From Sapria himalayana (Eukaryota; Streptophyta; Magnoliopsida; Malpighiales; Rafflesiaceae): a DNA stretch of 64,000 nucleotides. Positions 34,391 through 46,480 of this stretch are shown in pieces. The stretch covers positions 104,742 through 168,741 of the forward strand of contig JAREIK010002250.1 in the NCBI GenBank assembly GCA_029783825.1, given 5' to 3'. The first letter of the stretch is position 1. Each line of letters begins with the position of its first letter. The translations under genes and the position numbers were made by a program. Under the pieces are notes generated by a model. That model was not told the DNA's origin. It made no database searches and saw nothing but the letters and a program-made list of their open reading frames with translations.

Positions 34391-35215
34391 TATATTTTTT
34401 TCTTCCTCTCCATCACCGGTAAAACTCTCATCACATCTTAAATCTTTGTCAATATTTCTAATGGCGAGCTTAAGTCCTTCCCTAATTGTTCAAATTGACT
34501 AAAAGAAAGAAATTAAGGGGGAGAAGAGTTGGATACGGTAAAAGGTTTAATGGTTTCTTTCAGGTATGAATTCTGGAGAACTAGAATGCTATTTGCAAAA
34601 GCAGCCAGGGTGGTAGATGTACTTCTGGAACAAATATTCACAAATATGGTTTGTTCAACCTTGTTTTTCGCTAGTTGGATGCCACACACTCTCTCGTCAT
34701 TCTCAATGCCTCCATTTAAAAATTTAATAGCCATCATTTTATAATGATGGCCTTTGATTTTTATAAATTCAATTGCATGGCTCCTCTGACTACGCTAACT
34801 CCTCTGACTACGCTCTCCTCTGACTATGCTCGCCTCTGACTATGCTCCTCTAGCATTTAAAAAGTTTCTCCCTCACTCCTCTGACTATGCTCTCTATGCT
34901 TGCCACACACTCTCACATAATCACTATGTTTTTTTCATCCTCTCCATCACCGGTAAAACCCTCATCACATCTTCGATCATTGTCAGTATTTTTAATGGCG
35001 AGCTTAAGTCCTTCCCCAATGGTTCAAATTGACTGAAAGAAAGAAATGAAGGAGGATAAAAGTTGGCTGTGGTGAGAGGTTTTCTAGATTTTAATGAATT
35101 CCCATGAACTTGAGTGATATTTGCAGTGGCAGCCATAGTGGTGGATGTACTTCTGGAACAAATATCCATGGATACTACTTTTTCAACCTTGTTTTTCACT
35201 AAGTTCGATACCAAT
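34334..35215 (-). repeat. 534-bp tandem duplication of a coding-like segment
   Basis: The block starting CTCCCTCAC at 34334 recurs at 34868 (offset 534) and remains alignable to about 34682 and 35212. On the minus strand both copies encode the same peptide order: K-N-K-V-E, ICSRSTSTT, then FLSFSQFE, LGKDLSSPL and DVMRVLPVMER. Between the copies a short CCTCTGACTACGCT repeat (34783-34850, five units) marks the duplication junction. The protein is not recognised. Confidence 0.8.
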
Positions 35216-35219
35216 AATA

Positions 35220-36236
35220 TTGAACATTTTTAATACGAATGTCCACAAGACCATTGCAACTGCTAAGGGTGTGTTTTGATTCTGCTATTTGTTATTTCGA
35301 AATTCTTCTTCTACCCTAAATATCACCATATATTGAATTTTCCATTGAAATTATATAATAGATTTTTTTGTTTGTATAATATCATGTAAAGTGAAGTTAT
35401 TACCACAATTATATAAATGGTCGAAGATCCTCCTCATGAACATAGTATTAATCTGGATGTCCATGGTAAATCATTACAAGAACCAAAATCATTAATCACC
35501 AGTATATAAGTGATGGATATATCTTAAATTTTTGCTAAATTAATATGTTCTCATCCTTCATATTGATTAGGTATTAATTTGAGGTGTATGTAAGTTTTCT
35601 TAAACAAACTATCTTTTGATTGTAGTTTTCCACAAACAATATTAATGTTAATGTATGTAATTCTTTGTATCTATAATTAGTATATATTTTTAAGGCTAGA
35701 AATCTATAATTGTGGCTTGCTTCACATCAATGTATTCTAGTTGAATACTATGCATTATATGTTTTCTAGTCCAAATATATTTTTGTTCATGTATTAATTC
35801 TTCATTAATTCATTTTCCAAATGTTCTTGGAATTGGATCTTCATTCCATTTATTTTTTCTTTCTTTTTTATTTAATATTCAAAGATTGAGTTGAATCATA
35901 GTAAAAATTGTGCTATTTGATCTTCATTGAGAAGTAAGAAGCTTACTCCTTCAAACTTTTTTTTCCTTTCTTTTTTACTTTCCTTTCTTCTCCATTCACA
36001 TAGTTTGCTCATTTCATCTAGTAATAGCATGATATCTATTAATCTTTAACATGCTAAAAAATGCTATATTTCTTCATTTAGATTCTACAAAAGCATTGCC
36101 TCGATATTCATGATATTTTATATTTACATATTCATCTATAAATGATTTTATTTAATTATTGGTATATTTTGTAGTCATTGAATGCTTAATTCAGAATAAT
36201 GATTGAGCATTTTTCTTTACAAATATAATAGGGCAA
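35220..36236 (+). other. upstream region of CACTA TNP2 copy 2
   Basis: From about 36003 the sequence parallels 7625-7875 (TCTAGTAATAGCATGATATCTATTAATCTTTAACATGCTAA). The part near 35275 resembles the window start at 98-160. It is non-coding. No CACTA end was found at its left border. Confidence 0.6.
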
Positions 36237-37363
36237 ATGAGTTCAGATCGTTAGTGCATGTACAAAAGGTTTATGAAAGGAATTTTGAATCAAGATTTTT
36301 TGAGTGAGCTAGAAACTTTCATTAACTTTGCATGTAGTCAATCGAGATGGATGGATGGAAAAAAAAATTAAGTGTCCATGTAATAACTGCAAGTGTCAGA
36401 ATATGCCTTTTCATGATGTAAACACTATAAGATACTATGTGGCTAAATATGGCTTTGTACCAAATTATTTTGTTTGGATTTATTATGGAGAAAGTAAAAT
36501 GACTCTGAACATTGACTAAAATGAGGGTACTGAATCGTATGTATGTGGTGAAGAAGCATCAAACACATACCATAGAATGGCATGGAAGCTGCTAGTGCTG
36601 AATTCAATATGGATTACATGGATGGACCACCTAATCCTAAAGCTCAGAAATTTTATGATATCCTTAAAGCTACAAATAATGATTTGTGGCCTAGTTGTAA
36701 AATACATTCCCACTTGTTACTTGTAACTCAACTCCTGAGCATGAAGTCAGAAATTCATATGTTTGAGAAATTATTTGACCAGGTGACAGAATTGATGGAG
36801 ATTATTACGGATAATAATTTAGTCACTAACAACTTTTACAACACTAAAAAGTTACTATGAGGTATGGGTCTACCAGTAGAAAAAATTGATTGTTATTTTA
36901 ATGGATCTATGTTATATTGTGGTGGTGAGAGTGATTTAATTAGCTGTAAGTTTTGTGATAATCATTAGTTTAAGAAGGTACCCTATGTTGCAGATATATG
37001 ACAAAAGATAAAGTTGCATTTAATAAGATGTATTATTTCTCTTTAATTCCTCGATTGCAGAGAATATATGTATTAAATGCTACAACACATGATTTGAGGT
37101 GGCATTTTGAGCATGAGGTTGAATAACTGGTGATGTGTCTTCCATCAGATTCACTTGCTTGGAACCATTTTAATCATATACATCAAGATTTTGCAGCTGA
37201 AAGTTGAAATGTGAGATTGAGTCTTTACACTGATGGATTTCAGCCATTTGGCAAATCTGGACAATAATATTCAACATGGCCAGTGATAGTGACACATTAT
37301 AATTTTCCTCCATCGTTGTGTATGAAGGAGCAATATATGTTTTTGTAAATATTGGTTCTAGGG
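36237..37363 (+). pseudogene. CACTA TNP2 transposase pseudogene, copy 2 (N-terminal third)
   Basis: Starts at ATG 36237 (MSSDR then TAG). Segments: LETFINFACSQSRWMDG, then the zinc-ribbon-like KIKCPCNNCKCQNMPFHD and IRYYVAKYGFVPNYFVWIYYGE (36328-36500), AEFNMDYMDGPPNPKAQKFYDILKAT (36594-36670), LFDQVTELMEIITDN and a Cys motif ISCKFCDN (about 36940). The last recognisable bases, GGTTCTAGGGCC at 37352-37363, equal 8999-9010 of copy 1. The match ends abruptly there and LINE sequence follows. Stops and frameshifts are frequent. Overall closer to the ancestral sequence than copy 1 in the zinc-ribbon part. Confidence 0.92.
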
Positions 37364-38262
37364 CCTTGTCTTTTCCTCAAATCCTCTACGATTCATTTAA
37401 TGCGAAACCACCTTCTTCTTCCTCCTTGGGCTGGTTCTGATTTGATTAGTGCAACATCTCTTCTCCCTGATTCCTAATCTAGGCACTAACAATTCCTAGT
37501 ACCTATTGACTTTAATAAAATAACATATGACATTTCTACCTTTTTCTGAAAACAAACTTTTATAGACATCAATACAATACAGACTCTATTACTTATACTA
37601 ACACAGACTTGCCAGATCCTCTTGCTTTTCTTACGTTGCAGCTAAAAACACAGAAAGCAAACAAAAGAAACAAAGAGCCAATTCCAAAATAGACCACTAT
37701 TATATCTTATATCCTTATTTATATTTCCTCTTAAAACTTTTTAGATTTCATGCGGAGACAGAAATTCCTCCACATAGCAAACTATACCCCCCCATAACAG
37801 TTAAATTCATTATTAGATTTTACAATTTTTCACTTAAATATTCTTAAATTCTAGGCTTTACCAAGAGCAAATTCCCTACCTTTTCACACTTAGGTATGGG
37901 AAGGCAAGCTTATCTAGTATTGCCAATCCCTTTAGTTTTTCTGGCATAGTCCTTTCTACATACTCATTTTTCTCTTTACTCATTCCTATTCTAGCAAGGT
38001 AGTCTGCTAGTGCATTGACCTCCCTATAAATATGTAAAATATTTGCATTTAATTCATTAACAGGATTTTGTATTATCTCAATCTCCTCATACTTCCATAA
38101 CGAAAATTTTTTCATTACCAAATTAACAAAAGTCAATGAATCTACCTGTATTTGTATGTTATTAATGCCTAGCTCTTTACAGATATAAAGCCCTTTTTTT
38201 AATGCAATAATTTCTAAGTGAATTGCTTAGGAAGCCCTTTTTTTTAATGCAATAATTTCTAA
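37364..38262 (-). mobile_element. LINE 3' fragment with RNase H C-terminus
   Basis: On the minus strand the frame 38136-37876 reads VNLVMKKFSLWKYEEIE, HIYREVNALADYLAR and KLKGLAILDKLAFPYL, the same order as the RNase H domain of the LINE at 22239-22688. The continuation upstream (KKGLYICKELG, IQIQVDS) is readable to about 38200. The segment 37364-37875 would be the 3' UTR. No poly-A tail is visible at the 37363 junction and no target duplication was found. At the other end a 45-bp tandem duplication (AAGCCCTTTTTTTTAATGCA near 38187 and 38233) is present. Confidence 0.8.
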
Positions 38263-38840
38263 TTTATGTACATATAGACATATATAATACTATAGTAAAT
38301 ATGTACATATATACTATAATGTATATATACATATATATTAATCACATAATATTAGATGACACAAAACTACAACAAATTGGTATTATCCCAATTATATTTT
38401 TTTTAATTTATTACTAAAGTATATGTACATAAATACTGCAGTATTATATGTACATTTAAACTAAGTATATATATACATATATACTGCAGTGTTATATGAG
38501 CATATATATGTAGTATATATGCACATATATACTAAATATATATGTGCATATAATATAGTATATATGTAGATATACTCAGTATATATGTACGTATATACTC
38601 CAGTATTATATGTACATAAATTCTCAGGATATAAATACATATATACTTGGTATATACGTACATTTATATTCTGTATATATGTACATATATACTTGATATA
38701 TACGTACATATATACTTAGTATATATGTACGTATATACTCAGTATACACACACACACACATATATACTCGGTATATACATACATATGCACTATAGTATAT
38801 ATGTACGTATATACTATAGAATTATATGTACATATATATA
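38262..38840. repeat. 23-bp palindromic minisatellite, locus 3
   Basis: Tandem units such as AGTATATATGTACGTATATA with CT, CTC or CTTG spacers, the same family as 18409-18745. Includes a small CA run (38747-38760). Both strands show Tyr/Ile-rich artefact frames. Confidence 0.8.
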
Positions 38841-38896
38841 ATCACATAATATTAGATGACACAAAACTACAACAAATTGGTATTATCCCAATTATA
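38341..38896. repeat. 56-bp direct repeats exactly 500 bp apart
   Basis: The segment at 38341-38396 (ATCACATAATATTAGATGAC onward) recurs identically at 38841-38896. The minisatellite lies between them. Either a 500-bp tandem duplication or duplication associated with insertion of the array would produce this. Confidence 0.9.
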
Positions 38897-39223
38897 CTTC
38901 ACAAAGATGACACAAAAATTCACTATCAACATAAATAAGAAATACGAAAAGTATTTAAATTTAGGAAAATATCTCTGAAAACTGTTAGAGAAAAACCTGG
39001 AAGACAAGCCACGAGCAATGCTTGGCACACCAAAGTTCGCATCTTGCCTCCCTGCAACCAGAACTCTCTTCATGTCCCAAGGCCTATATGGGTGTTGCTC
39101 TACCCTGCCATGACCGAGCTGACAAGCTAACAAAAAAACTAGCAGATGAAATGAAGACTGATCATCAGCAATAATAACCATCAACAAATCAATAAAAAGC
39201 TTGAACATAGAAAAATGGAGCAC
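38867..39223 (-). pseudogene. unrecognised 118-codon frame
   Basis: The middle part (LACQLGHGRVEQHPYRPWDM, then VAGRQDANFGVPSIARGLSS) has a balanced composition suggesting former coding sequence, while both ends are AT-driven. It overlaps the second 56-bp repeat at its C-terminal end. No family recognised, and no start context or partner exon is visible. Confidence 0.3.
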
Positions 39224-39229
39224 TCTACC

Positions 39230-39600
39230 ATGCTCATGTGCAACACAGGATTATGAAAATATTTTTTGCATAATAATATTGAATAACTGTAATCTACGCA
39301 ACCCTTGTTTTACATATTTAAAACATAACAAAATTTTACTAGATCTTCTTCTTCAATATATCTAATGACATTGCATAATGTATAATTTGTTCATAAAATT
39401 AACATTGCTTTCTCTCCCCTAGTTCCTCTAGTCACCATCTTTCTACTGCGAGAAAGCTGTCCTAGTGGCAGCACATGATGTCTAGTGAAAAATTCATTCT
39501 TTTCTACAAGCTTCTTTTGGAAAATATTATGGTACCATATTTGTATGAAAATTAAACTAGTTAATCAAATCAAAATAAATAAATAAATAAAGTTTTATTT
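39230..39600. other. unassigned AT-rich DNA
   Basis: I see no gene, repeat or transposon end in this stretch. Confidence 0.5.
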
Positions 39601-40002
39601 TGATAAATATATAATGCTTCAGTATATATATAGATATATACTAGCATTTCACTAGTTACATATAATATTGCAATATATATGTACATATATACTAGTATAT
39701 CTGTACATATATAACGATATATATGTGCATATATATTGTAGTGTATATGTACATATACTGACTATATATATACATATAAATACTTGTACATATATACTAG
39801 TATATGTATATGTACATATATACTAGTATATATGTATATGTACATTTATACTAGTATATATGTACATATATACTTGTATATATGTACAAATAAATACTTG
39901 TACATATATACCATTATATATGTAAATGTACATATATACTCAACATACGTACATATATACTACAGTATATATGTACGTATGCATATATACTAGTATATAT
40001 GT
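39600..40002. repeat. TATATGTACATATATACTAG minisatellite, locus 4
   Basis: Tandem degenerate units of about 20-24 bases with core TATATGTACATATATACTAG, again near-palindromic. Related to the other three loci but with TAG instead of CAG at the unit boundary. Confidence 0.8.
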
Positions 40003-40805
40003 ACAAGTATTAACATAAAGTGGAGAGTAAACATACTTTATGGAGCATGAACATCAAACAGCTAGATATTTGGTCATAATTATTACAAAAAAGAAACAAA
40101 CACCATAACCAGGGATGCAATCATCTTTGTTTGTTCAAAATTGCGTCAAACCTGCAAACACAAGGAACAAGAAATTTGCAACTAGATTTTACAGGATGAA
40201 AGTTCAATACATACATGCATGCATACATGGATACAGATATACATGGATACATACATACATATATGACTTCATTCTTTTTTTCTTCCCTCTACAAGTATTT
40301 ATATAAAGAAGAGTTTAAATATCCATTATGAAGCATGAATATCAAACATCTAGATATTCTATGATAAGCATTAAAAAAAGGAACAAACACTTTAACTAGG
40401 GCTGCAAAAATCATCTTTGTTTGTTCAAAATTACGTCGAACCTGCAAACAAAAGGCACAAAAAATTTGCAACTAGATGTTACAGGATGAAAGTTCAATAC
40501 ATACATACCTACATACATACATGGATACATACATACACATATATGACCTCATTCATTTTCTCTTCACTCTACAAGTATTTACATAAAGTAGAGTGTAAAC
40601 ATCCATTATGTAGCTTGAACATCAAACATCTAGATATTCTGTCATAAGCATAACAAAAAAGAACAAACACCTTAACCAGGGCTGCAAAAATCATCTTTGT
40701 TTGTTCAAAATTACGTTGAAACTAGAAACACAAGGCACAAGAAATTTACAATTGGATTTTACAGGATCAAAGTTCAATACATACATTCATGGGCACGCAC
40801 ACACA
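40003..40805 (+). repeat. three-copy tandem repeat, unit about 285 bp
   Basis: Units start at ACAAGTAT 40003, 40291 and 40571 (spacings 288 and 280). Each includes CATCAAACATCTAGATATTC-like, ATCATCTTTGTTTGTTCAAAATT and TTACAGGATGAAAGTTCAATACATAC words and a CATA microsatellite near its end. The third copy ends at about 40800 in a CA run. Copies appear about 85-90% alike by eye. Short frames within are not conserved as protein. Confidence 0.9.
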
Positions 40806-41945
40806 CACATATTAAAGAACAATCTAAAATAAATTATTAAATGTTAACATATGAATGTTTGGACCTACCCAAACTTACCTAGAGAGAGAATATTAATGAA
40901 AGCACATCATTATCATACTATTAAAATATCTAGGAGTACTAAATTATTAAAATATTACAATTAGATATTTGTTTATTCTCTGACTAATTTTAAATTCTAA
41001 AAGAATATTAATACTAGATGTTTTATAAATTATTTTATAATCCTCATAATTAAAAAAAGAGGCTTAAATGAAAAATACTTAATATCATTTTCACTCCTAA
41101 AATTAAGAACTACAAAAAAAGTAGTATTCAATAATTAACATCTTGAGATGAATACCCAAAATCATTATTCCTCCAAAAAAATTTAATATAATAAGCAAAA
41201 TTTAATAAAAATATGATATAAAAATAACATGCTATAATATTCCAAAAATTTGTTGGAAAACATGGTGATGTCATTTTGATTTATTATTTTCGAACAAAAT
41301 ATTTTATTGAAAATTGATGTGTGTGTGTTTAATATTCCAACAATCATTTGTCTTAAAAACAAGATGGCATAAAAAAATTAAAATACAATTTAAAAAAAAT
41401 TAATGAGTCCAATTAATCATGTAATTTTAAAATATTTGTCTCTCTCCTAAATATATAACCCAACCTAATGTTTTTTTTCACTTAACTACATTATATTATC
41501 ATGTAGTATGAACATGAGATAGTCAATACATTATCTCTTAGTTTTTAAAATTTTAATTTCATTTGAGGCTGTACCTAGTATACAAGACTATTACTTAGTG
41601 CAATATTTATGAGATATTGATAACTCAAAAATTATCCTTCAAAAATTAATAACTGCTCTATCTAATAAATCTCAAAACCAAGACTTATTGTCCTTTGACA
41701 AAGATACTTGTCATCACATCAAGACAATGATCTCTAATATATACATACAAAATAAGAACTTCTAAAGTAATCATGATCCATTGTACATGACATTTAAATC
41801 TCACCAAGAGAGAGAGATAGAAATAAGCATTACATGACTTGATGATCCCAATCCAAAGATGTAAATACTAAATGGATACATTCACAATCTATTTTAAATG
41901 AGTTTTCTATCATATCAGTTGATCCAGTTTAGAATAATGAGTTGG
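40806..41945. other. unassigned AT-rich DNA
   Basis: No coding frame, element end or tandem repeat recognised. Confidence 0.5.
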
Positions 41946-42360
41946 ACATTCCAATTACATTATAGCAACTACAATGGGAGATGCCAAAAAATGGGTGTCA
42001 AATGTTATTTTGCAAACTTGAACAGTATTTTTGGCACCCCTAAACAGATTTTTTCTAGAATGGTAGGTACCAACATAAGGTGCTATTGTAATAATTAAAT
42101 ATTTTTTTAATTAATGTTCTTTTTTCAACTTATGAGAAAGATCCTTTGAGATGCACAATAGTCATAACTGCTATTTTACATCCTCTCTATTATCTCTCCA
42201 AAATTGCCAAATAAGGCACCCCAAGACATTTGATGGCATTTTGCCACCTCTTATACCAACTCCATTGGAGTAATCTTTTTTTATTGTCTGGGTGACATTT
42301 TAGCGGTTATGGAGATGGCACCCCTTATAGCAACTCCCATTGGAGTTGCTCTTATAGACA
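41946..42360. mobile_element. possible small non-autonomous element
   Basis: TTATAGCAACTACAATGGGAGATGCCA (about 41962-41988), TTATACCAACTCCATTGGAGT (42252-42272) and TTATAGCAACTCCCATTGGA (42326-42345) are related words, and TGGCACC/GGCACCCC words recur. The last word is itself palindromic (CAACTCCCATTGGAGTTG). The repeated ends and higher GC than the surroundings suggest a MITE-like element, but its termini and target duplication were not defined. Confidence 0.35.
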
Positions 42361-42365
42361 AATAT

Positions 42366-43474
42366 ATATAATAAAGAGGAACCCGAGAAAAAGATCGATC
42401 AACAAGACTAGATTGGTAATGAATTATATTACATATCCTTATGATATTGATTTTTTAACACATTATTTCATATGATTAGCATGACCACTAATTGGTTATT
42501 ACTTTCTATTTATCATCACATATATAAAATATATATTAGTTCAATATAAAGAATACATTCTTTTATAATAATTTTATAAAAAATACTTATATAGTAGTCA
42601 TTAGAATTCATTGTTCCTAGAAGTAGAGAGCACATATATGATATACATAAAATGAAAGGTAATTTATAACCTTAAGAAGTCTCCCTAGACATGATTTAAT
42701 AATTTTACTTAATATTTACTATATGTTGTCATAAAAATATGTCAAATTTATCTATTTTTTTAAGTTGATCAAGATGTTAGCATGTGAAACTAATTCTATT
42801 CGAGGATAATGATCTAATTACATGAGATAATCAGTTTGATATATCTAAACTAAACCCTACCAACCAAGTTTCAGATATTATTTAAAATATTTGAGGTTTT
42901 TTTAGTGTTAAGAAGTATGACAACTCTTTCAAAGAAAAAATCAATTTTATATATTTTATCTGATAAGATATATCATGATGTACATCACTGGCTTACTACT
43001 TTATATAAATATAGACTTATCTAGAAAAGTTGGTCTCTCAATTGACTCAACTACATATAGAATAATCATAAAAAACAAAATTTTCTAATAATAATTATGT
43101 CTGATATTACCTATGATGTCAGTATATTTAGTTATTTTTTAATTTACATAAACATATTCATATGAATACAATACTTAAAAATATGAGGTATATGACAAAA
43201 AAATTATAGAAATGTAATTATAATTAAAGATTATGAACATTATTGGATAGATACATATTCATATTCTAGTTGGACTTCTACGATCACAAAGCAAAAAATT
43301 GGCATATCTTTTTTTTATTTTTTTGTAAATAACTTTATCTTCTGTAAAAATAAAAGATAAATAATTATTTCGAGATGCAGTATATTAAAAAAATACAAAG
43401 ATATGACATCAACACCTTATAAATTTTAATGGATCAAATACTCTTTGAATAAGCTTTATCTTCCAGTTTAGTGA
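42366..43474. other. unassigned AT-rich DNA
   Basis: No gene recognised. Upstream parts of the copia relic at 43475 may extend into it but are too decayed to read. Confidence 0.45.
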
Positions 43475-43745
43475 TTGACAATATTTCACTATGATGGCCA
43501 CATAGCCAAACATATTGCAGCCAACTCAATGTTCTATGAGCGGACAAAGCATATTAAGATTAATAATCATTTCATTCAAAATAAAATTCAGGATATTTTG
43601 ATCACTACAACCAACATACCTACCAGTGAACTGAGTAAGAAAATCTTCATGTTGGCTATTAGAGGACCATAATTTTTTGTCCACTCTTCCAAGTTAGGAA
43701 TATGTGATATGTATGCATTAACTTTAGAAAGGTGTTCAATTTTTA
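43475..43745 (+). pseudogene. Ty1/copia RNase H C-terminal fragment
   Basis: The frame reads HYDGHIAKHIAANSMFYERT, then KHIKINNHFIQNKI and PTSELSKKIF, matching the end of copia RNase H, where a DNxxAIxIAxNPVFHERTKHI motif is followed by CHFIRDK and a QLADIFTK block. After 43672 a shifted frame gives FFVHSSKLGICDMYALTLE, matching the copia polyprotein end (LSKLGICDIHAPT-like). No LTRs were found. It is a small, old relic. The track frame begins at a TTG rather than ATG and is only a piece. Confidence 0.82.
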
Positions 43746-44922
43746 GTTTAATATTTTTTTTATTTGATTTTTATTGTTTGGGAATACACGACTTGTTAGC
43801 TTTTCCAAACCATATAAATGAGATTATATATATCCAAAATACTATATTTCATTTTTATTAAAATTATTTTTCTTTTTTTTAAAGATTCTCAATGCTCTCT
43901 ATCTATCTACTCTATGCAAAACCAAAATAGTACTTATTTACACTTGATTAAATAAGTCTTGAAAAATTATAAAAATAAAATTATTTTTATAGAGTATTTA
44001 TCAATTTAGAAAATATTCACAATATAATTTTTTTGAGAGTTGGTTTGGTGTTTACAAAAAAGAAAAAAAATATTTTCACATAATGTTGATATCAATATAG
44101 ATATATATATTAAAGTATAACAAATATTTAATATATGTGGGATGTAAAGTAAATTTGTTACATCTATAAATTACGTTAAGATTCAATGTTAAGTTGATAT
44201 TTTCTTGTCATGGTTATAAATGAGCTGACAAGACAACTATAAAAATAGATACATTGATATATGCTATATATAAATAATATTTTCTTAATAATTGAAACTA
44301 GAAAAAATTTAAATTGAAAATTAGATAGATAGCAAATGTTTAAAAGTAAAAAATTTAAAAATAAAAGATTAAAAATAAAATATTTAATTTGTAACTTTGA
44401 TTTTAAATTGAAAAAATCAATTTTTCAAAATATAATTATTTTCGAAATTAATGATTTATAATTCAAAAGAAAGACAATTTTTTTTAAAAAATATTAATTA
44501 AAAAATTAAAATAATTTACCTAATAAAGTATAATAGAAAAATAAATGCTAGATTAAAAAATAAATAATATTAAAAAAATAATTAATTACTCAATTTATGA
44601 TTCATAATGTTTACTTTTTATAAGAAAAAATATAAATAGGATGGTTGTAATAGATAAGTGTATGAAAGGATAAATGTGTAACTTATTAATCTCTTCTAAG
44701 AGATGCAAACTATAAAAGAAAAAAAAACTTCTTTGATAACTTATTAATCTCAACACTACATTCCTAATCTGAATAGAAAGAGTTGATCAATAAGATAAAT
44801 TTCTTACTTAACAAAGGAAGTTTTTCAAATGACTGCAAATTCTTTTCCCTCCATTGCATCTGAACACATCATGAGAAGTAGCTTACAAGATATGAAAGTT
44901 GCTTGTATAACTTCTAATTGCA
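43746..44922. other. unassigned AT-rich DNA
   Basis: Possible position of a decayed copia 3' LTR, but no LTR structure can be defined. No other gene or repeat recognised. Confidence 0.45.
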
Positions 44923-45120
44923 TCATAAAAGACTACTAGACCACCATACATGTCTTGTATGGAGCCGGTGGGGTTTCTCTCGAGGCCGGAACACATTGTA
45001 TGGGTTGGTATCATTAACAAGTGGAGGAGAAAATTCAAAATCAACCACACCCCATTCCACCAACAACTTAGCAAACACGTAAGTAGGATGAAAAAAATTC
45101 AAAACAGAAATAAATAGCAA
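44923..45120 (-). pseudogene. fragment resembling Enhancer-of-polycomb-like protein
   Basis: Codons at 44953-45027 on the minus strand encode PPLVNDTNPYNVFRPREKPH followed by RLHTR. This agrees closely with the conserved EPL1-domain segment (VNDTNPYNVFRPRE..HRLHTRR) of plant Enhancer-of-polycomb-like chromatin proteins, part of NuA4-type histone acetyltransferase complexes. Immediately after R the similarity stops (HVWWSSS). The 31 codons upstream (MLFISVLNFFHPTYVF...) are not recognised. No neighbouring exons were found, so this is either an isolated exon of a broken gene or a gene scrap carried by a transposon. Confidence 0.75.
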
Positions 45121-45235
45121 GCAGGCAATAGAATCTATAAAAGTAACTCTTGTGATCCATTAACCATTAAAACTGCTATTGATAAGTAATGTCAATCACA
45201 GAGGCATCAAAAGGGTCTTTTTGTGCCGGAATGGC

Positions 45236-46434
45236 CCATTATAGTATGACATATATGGTATAGTTATATGTTATTATACATATCGTATAGATAGTTATAA
45301 ATAGTTATATATATTTAAACATATAGTTATATATATATATATTCAAACAAGTAGTTATATGTAGTTACATAAATGTATACAAAGTGATAAACAGATATAT
45401 AGATTTACATATATGTATACATAGTTAAAAATATAGTTATCATTATTTATATTGAGTTTTATATAGTTATACAAATATTTATATATAGTTATACACATAT
45501 AGTCAAACATAATATTGTATGATGTTATACATGTAATTATAAATATAGTTACATGTGGTTATACATATAGTTACACATATAGTTAAACTTATATTTATAC
45601 ATGTAGGTATATATATTTTTGTATATAATTTTATATATTTATACATATAGTTATGTATAGGTATAAATATAGTAAAATGCATGTTTATATAATAATATAT
45701 AAAAATGTATATTAAATATATGTTGAAAATTATATATTTAAATAAAGTTATGTATAAAGTTTTTATAGTTAAACATATAGTAAGATACAATTATTTTTAG
45801 TTATATGTTTTTATAGATTAAGCATATGTAGTTAAAAATAGTTATACATATTTAAACATATAGTTATATGTGTATATATATATATATATATGTTCATACA
45901 AGTAGTTATATGTAGTTATACATAAATCTATGCAAAGTTATAAAAAAATATATAGATTTACATATATGTATACATAGTTACAAATATAGTTATATTTAAT
46001 TATATAGAGCTTTATATAGTTAAACAAATATTTATATATAGTTATACACATATAGTTAAACATAATTATGTATGTTGTTATACATGTAATTATATATATA
46101 GTTACATGTAGTTATACATATAGTTACACAAATAGTTAAACTTATATTTATACATGTAGGTATATATATTTTTCATATAATTATATATATTTATACATAT
46201 AGTTATGTATAGGTATAGATATAGTAAAATACATTTGTATATATTAATATATAAAAATCTATATTATATATATGTTGTAAATTATATATTTAAATATAGT
46301 TGCATTTAATGTTTTTATAGTTATACATATAGTAAGATATAATTATTTATAGTTATATGTTATTATACATATAGTATATATAGTTATAAATAGTTATATA
46401 TAGTTAAACATATGAATATGTGTATGTATATATA

Positions 46435-46480
<46 letters not shown>

